NCBI GenBank assembly: GCA_022539475.1 | Contig: VCMS01000065.1 | Span: forward strand, 357,054 to 421,053 | Reading direction: 5' to 3' | Length of the DNA: 64,000 bases | Origin: Gracilaria domingensis | Taxonomy: Eukaryota > Rhodophyta > Florideophyceae > Gracilariales > Gracilariaceae | In this document: one piece after another, positions 55,784-64,000 of the stretch | Layout: each line of letters begins with the position of its first letter | How positions within the stretch are numbered: position 1 is the first letter of the stretch | Program-made: the position numbers and the translations under genes | The notes under the pieces: generated by a model | The model's database searches: none | The model's input: only the letters and a program-made list of their open reading frames with translations | What the model was told of the DNA's origin: nothing

Positions 55784-58700
55784 TTACATCGTATTTCCCA
55801 AAGCTCCGTTGCGCGAAACTTCTTCAGTGGTGTATAGGAACGGATATGGAGGCTCTGGGTAGTCGGGGTCTGGATTGAAGTCCACAATGAACTCCTCCCG
55901 TTGTCCGATAAGTCGGATGTAGTCCACCACTTGTTCTTCATGTGTTGCTGCTGGCGGGAGGTGACCATATTTTCCGACCACATAATGATAGAGAAGGAAT
56001 ATGGTTCTATCAGCGCCAAGTCTCGTCATTTGTGGGTGTAGCCTTCGTGCCAACCTTCCCAGCATTTCATGAGAACGTCTTGTGATGTACTGACCATATA
56101 CGTGGTGTACGCTAAGGCAGAGATGGAAGCAGTTCCAGACAACCCTGTGCTTCTCCCAATCTTCACAATCCAATGGCGCAAGCCAGTCTTCTAGTGCACG
56201 ACCACCGACTTCCAGAGTTAGATAATCTACTTCTGGGTTGCGAACTTCGTAGTCGACAACAATTGGCATTGCAACCATGTCAAGTGCATGACTCACTTCT
56301 TGTCGCAAGGTCCTTGGTCGCTCGTAATAGGGTTTGAGTCTCCTTGCGTGTATGCCTTTTCGGGACATGCGGCGATGCGGAGAGATGAGGTAGTACCGAG
56401 GGTGACTTGCACGAATAACATGACAAGGGCCATAGAACTTTGAGATAAACGACGGCCGCTTGATTCCGGGATTCATAGCTCCTGCTCGCATGACTAAGAC
56501 CTGGTCTCCCACTGCAAACCTATGGCCATAGCGTCCTTCGTTCCTTCGCGCGGGTTGCCTATCGACGCGAGTGGCCCTACCGATTGCGGCTGCTTGAAGT
56601 TCTGTAATTCTGTTTGCCGGGGAGGCCGAAGTTATGAACGGAGGAGGATCGGTATGGTGCATGCGAGGGTAGACCCCGTATAGCAGCTCAAAAGGGGAGT
56701 ACCCCTCAGTCATTTGACGAATTCTGTACCCGAATAAAACATCAGGCAATGCTTCATCCCAGCCAACGCTTTTCTCATGAATGATCTTGCTTAGTGACCT
56801 CTTAATGGTTCCCACCATCCTTTCTGCTCGTCCATTTGACATCGGTGCGTACGCTAGAACAGGTTTGAGCGAGATACCGTGCTCCCACATGTATTCTTGC
56901 ACCGTAGCCGCTAGAAAAGATGTTGCATTATCAGATATGATGACACGTGGGTAACCGAAGGGGGCAACAATCTCTTGCTTCACAAATCTTAGGACTTCAG
57001 CCGCTGTGGCGTTCTTCGTAGCTAGAGCGACAGGCCATCCTGTTAAATGCTCCACTCCTATCAGAAGGAACCGATTACCATTGCGAGTGGGGCGGAACGG
57101 TCCGGCGAAATCGATAGAAAATGTGTCGAAAACATTTGTAAGTGAGGCCCGCTGACCAGCGCGATAAGCTAGAAAGGCGCCCATGAATTGGCATCCGTTA
57201 CAGCTCCTGACATATTCAGAGACTTCAAAGCGCATAGTGGGCCACCAAAATCTAGTAGAGAGATGTTTCATGGTTGCCTTGAAGTCCCAGTGCCCCACAT
57301 CATCATGGAAGGTTCGAATGATTTGGATCTTTTCGGATACATTGGGGACGAGCCTTAGCCAACCACCCATTCTGCGATAAAGGCCTCCATCCCAGACTGT
57401 AAACTTCTTTGCGTTGCGTTTGATTGCAGCCCTAATTTTGGGGTCCTCTTCGTCGATCGCAATGTGGTTCAAGTGCCGTGCGATGTTGGCATAGTAAGGC
57501 TCTAAGCCATTGAACGCGTCAGTAACTGGGGCGGCCACGGCAGCTGAGTTCTCATATTTGTTCATGGCAAAGCGAGAAAGGTAGTCCGCTGCGTGGTTCT
57601 TGTCGCCAGCACGATAGACGATTTCGAACTCATACTCAGCCAAGAAGTCCAACCATCTGGCCAGCCGACCGTGCATATCTTTCTTTGTGAACGCATATTT
57701 TAAAGCCTGGTGGTCCGTGACCAACTGAAAGGGCTGAAAACCAAGTAGGTACATTCTGAACTTCTTCAACGCAAAGACAACAGCTAAGGCTTCTTGTTCA
57801 CATACTGAATACCTTTTCTCTGTTGCCGTCATGGTTCTGCTCGCGTATTGTAGCGGATGAAAGTTCCCATCTGACTTCTTTTGCGCCAGAACGGCACCCA
57901 GTGCGACTGAGGAAGCATCTGTTTCAACGCGGAATGGAGAGTCAAAGTCGGGAAAAGCCAAGACGGGGGGTGTCGTGAGTTTCTGCTTCAACTCATTGAA
58001 AGCCTTGAGCATTTCATCAGTGAACTCTAGTCTTCCCTTACCCGAGGTGGAGGCATGCAGGACCGACGAGGTCTCGGCAAAATGCGTAATAAATCGTCGG
58101 TAGTAGCCCGCAAGGCCCAGGAAGCTTCTTAGCTCGGTAACTGTCCTTGGCACTGCAGCATTTTGAATGGCCTCGACCTTTCCTGCATCCACAGACACAC
58201 CAGTCTCTTCCACAACATGCCCTAGCAGCTTGATCTTTGGTTGAGCGAACTCGCACTTGGAAATCTTCAGTTTTAGACCATGCGACGAGATAGTTTTCAG
58301 CACAGTTCCAACATGTTCGAGGTGCTCCTCAACGCCTTTGGAAAATATTACCACATCATCAACATAGACCCGAGCAAACTCACAGCGATTGAGGATCGAG
58401 TCCATCATACGTTGGAACGTGGATGGCGCGTTCATGAGCCCAAACGGCATGACTTCAAACTGGTACGTGCCCTGCCTACAGACAAAAGTGGTCATCTCTT
58501 TGCACTTCTGTGACATGCGGATCTGCCAATATCCTGAGAATAGGTCAAGAGTCGTGAAGAAGGAGGCTCCCCGAATATCGTCAAATATCTGTTCCATGCG
58601 AGGCAACGGCTACCGATCGGCTTTCATGACCCTGTTCAACGACCTATAGTCTACGCAGAACCTAGGCTTCCCGTCCTTCTTAGTAGCTATGACAACGAGA

Positions 58701-59056
58701 AAAGACCAGGGGGATGTACAAGGCTTGATGATACCTGCTGATAACATCTTTTCAACCTCTTTCCTAACCACTTCATCATGCTTCGGTGGCAGGCGTCTTA
58801 CTCGAGAGTATATGGGTGTATCGACAGTGAGTGAGAACTCGTGCATCACGGGGACATCGGAGGGGCGCAGATCATACAAAGACCAGGCTACGACATCCAG
58901 GTCGAGCAACGTGGCAAGCAACCTCTGTTGTGCCTCAAGAGGTAAGTGCGATACTCTCTCAAGGATAATTGCCCTTTGATCCGCATCCGGATGATAGTCT
59001 CTTCTGTCAAAGGTCCTACCATCTCCGTCCCGAGCAATGGGATCCAGTAATGAGAA
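55784..59056 (-). pseudogene. Gypsy RT, RNase H, integrase and C-terminal extension, one TAG
   Basis: After TAG 59059-59057 the frame continues with the RT lead-in (TPIYSRVRRLPPKH, KKDGKPRFCVDYRSLN). TAG 58612-58610 falls where the family has Tyr in the D-x-Y-P-L-P-R-M motif. RT: FFTTLDLFSGYWQI, FGLMNAPSTFQRMMD and catalytic VYVDDVVIF. RNase H: RVETDASSVALG, CEQEALAVVFAL and TDHQALKYAF. Integrase: an HHCC-like finger (GHWDFKATMKHL ... RSCNGCQF), DFAGPF, ISDNATSF and SNGRAERM, then a GPY/F-like module (KFYGPCHVIRA). About 190 unrecognised residues follow, ending at TAA 55786-55784. Without the stops this would be intact. Confidence 0.93.
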
Positions 59057-60460
59057 CTAAACCTGGGAGGTAAGGCAGTTTGCTTCAACCCTTTTCTCAC
59101 TATCGTCAACCCCATGTGGACCCTGCTGTTCGCTAGATTGCTCTTCATCGCTCGATGCTTTGGAGGGATCTCTAGCATTAAGAGGTGGTTGCGAGGGGCC
59201 TGGCCGCAACCCGGTGCTTCCCGAGCTGCCAATGGCTTGCGTCTGAAATTCCTCTTGAGGAAGCTCTTCCTCGAAGGCGATTACAAGAAGGCCCTCGTCA
59301 TCCTCCTCCAGCTTTCCCATACGACCAAAGGGCATGTTGTGTTGCCCTAAGTGCGGAGGATGTGCAGGATCGGGAACGGGGTACCGTATTTCAACCCGTA
59401 CGACCAAAAAGTCGCTAACAAGCTCGCCTTCTTCAAGTGGTAACAGCTTGACTTCGTCCTTGATAGGGATAGTGAGGACTGGGTCCCGATAGAGAGGCGT
59501 GTCAGCGATCTCAACCTCTTCGGGGGAGGAGTCTTCCTCTTCTGCGATTTCTTCATGATCTTCTTCATGATCTACTTCATCACCTACTTCATTATTCACT
59601 TCATCATCTACTTCTTCATCTGCATCTTCTTCTTCATCTACTTCGACTTCATCTTCATGGTGTACAACTTCTTCAACATTCTCGCTCTTATCAGGCTGCT
59701 GGACGCTGGTGTCCGTCGACGAGCTTTGGAAAGACGATGGATTCGGATGACGGTCGTCAACAGACCCCTGGAGCCCCACGTAAGTGACATGTTCTTGTCG
59801 TTCCTCTCCTTGGGGTGCGTCGGGAGGGTCTCGCTCACTTTGCGTGTCTGGGATTGGCCACCTCTCTTCGAATCGAACTACGTGTGCGGCGAGGGGATCC
59901 ACCTCCAGTACTCCCATGTTCCCATAAGGTAGTTGAGATGTGTGAGGATGGACAGGATCACCAGGCGCCAGCTGAGGGTAACGACGATAAACTCGGAAGA
60001 TGAGGTAGTCCGGCTGACCATCCGGATCTTCCGGTCTTAACAAGACAACATCGCTCCTTATCGGAAGGACAAGACCTTGCTCGGGTGGAGGAGAACCTTC
60101 TTCATCATTCTCATTCGAACTGTCTTCGTTTTCGTCTGCTGCTTCAAGTCTTTCGCGCTCCTCATCCAATACTTGTGGTTGAGGCAGCACGGGTTCCCCT
60201 TCTTCTTGGGTGACGTTCAACTCCTGAAAATCTTCCACATAATTTCGATGGAGCGAGACAACTGAGGGCTGACGTCCGCTCGGCAATCCTTGCTCATGAT
60301 GCAAGGCGGACAAGGCATATGCCGACGTGTCCGGTTTGCCTTTCGGGAAGAAGAAAGTAGGTTCTGCTTCATCCTGATCATTCTCACTTTCGGAGGAGAA
60401 CGAGTCGGAGGCCGACGTGAAGTCCTCACTGTCCGTATGTGCCATTTCCTCAACAAAGTC
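59057..60460 (-). pseudogene. Gypsy spacer region with duplicated domain and acidic linker
   Basis: Same frame as gag-protease, after TAA 60463-60461; an ATG lies 15 bp further on (60445). Ser/Asp/Glu-rich start, then a ~68-residue domain (LPIRSDVVLLRPED ... LPYGNMGVLEVD ... VVRFEE), a long Glu/Asp/Val linker (about 60 residues), and a second copy of the domain (IPIKDEVKLLPLEEG ... MPFGRMGKLEEDD ... VIAFEE). It ends at TAG 59059-59057. The two copies align almost without gaps. It sits where protease leads into RT. I do not recognise the domain. It could be a second gene or part of a readthrough polyprotein. Confidence 0.75.
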
Positions 60461-62230
60461 TTAATCAGGCCGATGGTAGTCCAGTGGCAAGACGGTGCTG
60501 TCACCATCGAACCGCATGGAGACTTGCTGAGTGCCAAGGTCCAAACAAGCTTGCAAAGATTCAAGCGTAGGGCACCCAATTATGACGTGAAAGGGGGGGT
60601 TCTCCACGACTAAGAAGTCCAAAGGTGCTCGCAGAGAGCCGAATACTACTGGTATATTTTGTACTCGCCCTCGGACCAAGGATTTCGTCCCGTCAGCAAC
60701 AATGATCCTCCGGCCTGAAGGCCTTAGTTCAAGAGACAACCTTTGGCTAAAAGCGATCGACATCAAATTGGGGATTGCGCCTGAATCCAGCAACGCCTGG
60801 CACACGGTCCCGTAAACCGCCACATTAACCACTTTTAGGGATGGAGGCAGCGCCGGAGCCTGAGCGAGTGCTACCTTCTTACCACTGAAGCTCCCGGAAA
60901 GAATCCGACGAAGATCTTTCTTAGCGTTGTCAGCGTCTCCCCGAGCTAACTGACCAAACGTAATCCCAGTTGGGGCTTTAGCACGCTCTTCATAAACGTT
61001 GTACTTAGCGATATGCTCCTGGATCTTAATCTTCTTAGGCTTGGCCTTCGGCTTGCCAGTTGAAGTCTTTCGCGCTTTCGATGGTGCCTTCGAGATTCCT
61101 CTTGGTGGCTTAGCCACGGCTCCAGCATCCTGGCTTTGGGGAAACATCACAGGTGAGATGCCTGGAAGGGTAGTGGTGCGGGGCTGCTTTGGCAGAGGGT
61201 TACCGTCTGAGTCTCTTTTCGTCGTAGTCACGACATCATCATCGTCAGAGTCATTGATAACCACTGACACAGGGTTTTCCTCAGACCTGATGCGCACGTT
61301 CTTTTCCTTTGAAGCCCTCTCCACGCCCGACTCGGACTTGACACCTTCAAAGGACACGTTAGAGCCTGGTTCCGCCTTAGGCTTGGACCAACAAGTCGTT
61401 ACGGAGTGACCGATCCTTCCGCAGCGACCGCAGCGCGTGTTGCGATGCGGGTTCAGTTCGCAACGGTTTGCAAAGTGACCAGGCTGGTGACAGTAGGAGC
61501 AAGTCTGCTCCTTCTCTTGACGAGGCCCTGCCGCTTGAGTCTTCTTTACGAGGAGGTGAAGCTCCGCCATTTGCTCAGCCAGTCGCTCAACCTTGTCTTC
61601 AAGTGGCGCTGCACTCGGGCGTGCGGCTTTCGTCTTCGAGGTCCTCTGTAACATTTGCTTCGGTGGTGGAAGCGCGCTCAATGCGCCGTAGGAGCCCAGC
61701 GCTTCCCTTCCTGCTACAAAGGATCTCACCAAGCCCTTGAGAGCGTCGTAAGTGTCCGCTCCGCGGAAGATGATAAATTGGGCTAGATCGGCATACTCCA
61801 TAGCGGCATTACGTAGAAGGCCAAACTTCGCCTTCTCGTTGAAGCCTGCTAACTCGTAATAAGCATCCATCTTCTTCAATGATCCCAATAGATCTCCATA
61901 ATCTAGACGAGCAGTGACAGCGCAACGGATTTGCTCTTCAGGCTCATCAGTGGCCCCAAAGCGCTCAATGAGGGCCTTCTTCACACCAGCGTATTCTCGG
62001 GCCTCACTCGTAAGCGAACCGTTCATAGCGTAGGTATCATAATAAAAGTTAAAGGCCTCTCCTTCTAGAAACCCAAGAAGCCTCACTGCGCGCTCACCAT
62101 CATCCATACCAACGGTGGCCACGTTCTCGAAATAGAAGAGAAACTTTCGGACATCCATAGAAGTCCCATTGAAAGACATGACTGGTTCACGCGGAACTGG
62201 GCCCTGCTGGGGGTACCATGTGGACGCCAT
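60461..62230 (-). CDS. Gypsy gag-protease
   Basis: About 589 codons from ATG 62230-62228, which lies in the last 12 bases of the 5' LTR; the frame then reads through the primer-binding site. Capsid-like region (FLFYFENVATVGMDD, EGEAFNFYYDTY, VKKALIERFG), a coiled stretch, two zinc knuckles (CSYCHQPGHFANRC, CGRCGRIGHSVTTC), a basic linker, then a retropepsin with active site ALLDSGAIPNLMS and the later VIIGCPTLESL. It ends at TAA 60463-60461. The frame is also open into the LTR to 62320. Gag packages element RNA; the protease would process the polyprotein. Confidence 0.9.
   Translation of the reverse strand: MASTWYPQQGPVPREPVMSFNGTSMDVRKFLFYFENVATVGMDDGERAVRLLGFLEGEAFNFYYDTYAMNGSLTSEAREYAGVKKALIERFGATDEPEEQIRCAVTARLDYGDLLGSLKKMDAYYELAGFNEKAKFGLLRNAAMEYADLAQFIIFRGADTYDALKGLVRSFVAGREALGSYGALSALPPPKQMLQRTSKTKAARPSAAPLEDKVERLAEQMAELHLLVKKTQAAGPRQEKEQTCSYCHQPGHFANRCELNPHRNTRCGRCGRIGHSVTTCWSKPKAEPGSNVSFEGVKSESGVERASKEKNVRIRSEENPVSVVINDSDDDDVVTTTKRDSDGNPLPKQPRTTTLPGISPVMFPQSQDAGAVAKPPRGISKAPSKARKTSTGKPKAKPKKIKIQEHIAKYNVYEERAKAPTGITFGQLARGDADNAKKDLRRILSGSFSGKKVALAQAPALPPSLKVVNVAVYGTVCQALLDSGAIPNLMSIAFSQRLSLELRPSGRRIIVADGTKSLVRGRVQNIPVVFGSLRAPLDFLVVENPPFHVIIGCPTLESLQACLDLGTQQVSMRFDGDSTVLPLDYHRPD
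62202..62218 (-). promoter_or_regulatory. Gypsy primer-binding site
   Basis: TGGTACCCCCAGCAGGG directly follows the 5' LTR end on the minus strand; TGG is the complement of a tRNA CCA end. I cannot name the tRNA. The site is inside the gag reading frame. Confidence 0.72.
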
Positions 62231-63765
62231 TTTTGTGGACGAATGGCGCGGGTGGTGACAACCCAACTGCAGAAACGAAACACCAGGGGGTACCAGCCGT
62301 CGTGCTGTTGTTGACGCCAACGTAGCGTTCTGTTGTTGCTAGCGTATGGTAGGCAGCAAAGATCAGCAGCCCTGTGACAGCAAACTAGAGTAGTCCACAG
62401 TTGGGCGGGGAGCGAAAGAACGCAAAGGGTGCGCAAACGTCAACCTAAGTTCGTCGGAACTGTGTACTGGTAGTTGCAAGCGACGGCGTAGAAGTGCAAG
62501 CGAGCCCAAGACAGGGCAGCACGACTAGTCGCGTAGAGACGAGTTGTGAAGCGGGAGACCAAGCCGCTCACTGTTGGGTTGAATGTAGGAAGGTTGATGG
62601 CAAGGGGGAGCAGACTGCTCTGAAGGGTGGTGGGGGTGTGCCAAAGGAAGTGTGTGTGAGGTCGTCAAGGTGGTCTGCCCCCTCCAGATGTTGGAGACCA
62701 TCGCTCTTCGGAGGGGGGTTTATATAAAGAAATGAGCCATTGAATAATCTCAAAGAATGCATACTAGTCGTATTTCTAATCTAAGGTTCACTAGTTACTA
62801 CTTGTATATTTATGTCTTGTGTGGGTTTCTTGATTGGTTCCTCCCACAACTGCTGTTTTGATGCGGTCATAACCACCTGGCCATAATGAGTCTCTTGACC
62901 GTCTCTTTATAGACGCGAAGCAGCTTCTCATTGAGACAGGTCAGGTCGCGTGTGCCTTCCATTCCACAGAAAAGTTGTCCGAAATTCCATTAGTTTTGCC
63001 CGAATCGATGAGTCGTTTCCATTTGATTGATGACATGTAAGGTTATCCCCTTGTTGACAAGTAATAATTCCTTTCCATGGGACATGTCACCGACATGTCC
63101 TCAGCTGTTTTGTTCGTAATGGTTTGTCAACAAGACATTAATTCCTTCCCAACAATTTCTTGTTGAAAATTAATCAATTTCCCTAACTAATTGTCAGTTC
63201 CTTCCCAATGCATTGGTGGACTAATGTCTCAGGTGCACCCAGTAAACTGCCACGTGGCCACCACTCTGTCAACTGCTGAGTGGTGCTGCACATATACCTG
63301 CATCACGCCATCCGACTGTCTTCGTCACCTTGCAGACATCCCACCGAGTCGCTGCAGCCACCCTTGCACCTATCGTTCATCCTGCCACCTCCCATGCCAC
63401 CCCGTACCCGCTCAGTCCTCGATGTAGAGGCAGAGGAGGCCTCCATCGTGGACGAGATTCACGAAATTCTCTTCAACGTCACGTACGATTACCGCACGGG
63501 CTACATTGCTGGCTTCCGCGACGCCGTTTTCAGGATCCGCGCCGCGCTACAGGAGCTAATTCGCGCCGCCGAATCCGTAAGAACTGGAGACGTGCCGTTG
63601 ACTCGTATTACCCTGAATGGTGTGCGTCGTATTCAGCGTTGAGTCCGCCCTAATTGCTTGATACTGAGGGCTTCCTGCTGCTTCTAGTAAAAATCTGCTT
63701 TCTTTGCGTAACGGGCGCTCCTCTTCAATGCTTCTCCACACGCTCTTCTGCTCTGCATCTTCACA
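62219..63765 (-). repeat. Gypsy 5' LTR
   Basis: 1547 bp, same length as the 3' LTR, TG...CA. TATA box TTTATATAAAG at 62719-62729. It contains the gag start codon near its 3' end and a second copy of the antisense ORF (63394-63642). Confidence 0.95.
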
Positions 63766-63775
63766 GGGATTATGG

Positions 63776-64000
63776 CGTTATTTCAGGTATCGGGAAAGTA
63801 GGAAGTAAAACGATGGTATGACGCAAAAGATGTCGGGCAGTCGTAGTAGGACTAGAGTAGTTCAGTGCATGGGACATAAAGATAACGAATTATGTTGAAA
63901 TCAGTACTATTCAAGTTCATAAAGCAAACCGTTTGCCGTTGGAAACAACGATATGTAACGCTCATATCGTATTTGCAACACATTGTAAGACAACATTAAC
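63776..64000 (-). repeat. Right arm of the foldback
   Basis: Reverse complement of 53782-54006. It reaches the window edge, so its true end is unknown. Confidence 0.88.

Larger units (their letters stand above)
54188..63765 (-). mobile_element. Full-length Gypsy retrotransposon (9578 bp)
   Basis: Two 1547-bp LTRs (TGTGAAGATGCAG ... GGCGTCCACA read on the minus strand) flanked by GGGAT at 54183-54187 and 63766-63770. Order on the minus strand: 5' LTR, primer-binding site, gag, protease, acidic spacer with a duplicated domain, RT, RNase H, integrase, C-terminal extension, polypurine tract, 3' LTR. By eye the LTRs differ at about four positions, so insertion is recent. The coding region is one frame with three in-frame stops and no frameshift. 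Confidence 0.95.

Noticed and set aside
59555-59932. Phe/Ile-rich plus-strand ORF
   Set aside because: It is the reverse reading of the Glu/Asp-rich Gypsy linker.
1-64000. Alternative genetic code to explain the many in-frame stops
   Set aside because: TAA, TAG and TGA all occur as lesions, and all three also end intact frames; frameshifts accompany many of them. Pseudogene decay is simpler.

Overview
The window is eukaryotic nuclear DNA that is dominated by transposable elements. Evidence for a eukaryote: LTR retrotransposons with TATA promoters, DNA transposons with long terminal inverted repeats, and two short GT-AG introns supported by reading frame (71 and 89 bp). No bacterial operon logic, rRNA, tRNA gene or CRISPR array was seen. 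The host genes that remain (a sulfotransferase-like protein with a membrane anchor, an aspartate aminotransferase, an MnmG fragment, a HAD phosphatase) and the mix of Copia, Gypsy, MULE, Harbinger and pogo elements would fit a red alga. That assignment is inference only.

Layout. 0-6.1 kb holds four decayed host genes: a HAD phosphatase with one stop, an MnmG fragment, a full-length aspartate aminotransferase with one frameshift and one stop, and a convergent sulfotransferase-like gene with four stops and one frameshift. 6.2-6.45 kb holds two adjacent palindromes built around TTAGGGTAGC. 7.6-9.7 kb is a decayed KDZ/Plavaka-like transposon protein. 10-11.1 kb is a hairpin-rich stretch with a 145-bp direct repeat. 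11.5-37.2 kb is a nested Copia complex: Copia-1a (5' truncated), a shared LTR, a chimeric Copia-2, another LTR, Copia-1b, a second LTR family (LTR-B) with a non-coding interior and a solo LTR inside it, an inverted Copia-1c, and a composition-skewed Copia-3. 39-40.8 kb is a pogo/Tigger-like transposase. 41.9-44.8 kb is a divergent pair made of a Harbinger-like transposase and an unknown ORF. 45.746-53.470 kb is a complete MULE with 9-bp target duplications that carries an Ulp1-like protease gene and a MULE transposase gene. 54.188-63.765 kb is a full-length, recently inserted Gypsy element with 1547-bp LTRs and a GGGAT target duplication, sitting inside a foldback whose arms are at 53.78 and 64.0 kb.

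Most coding regions here are pseudogenes. Many are otherwise full length and broken by one or a few lesions, so the region looks recently inactivated rather than ancient.

The two signals most worth following are RNA-like. First, a leader module with a UUCG-type loop, a GGATAACGGTGTCGG box and a GNRA-capped stem is shared by the Copia leaders and by the unrelated MULE transposase leader. Second, an array of at least ten hairpins at 27.33-28.12 kb keeps its loop motif while its stems change in a compensatory way.
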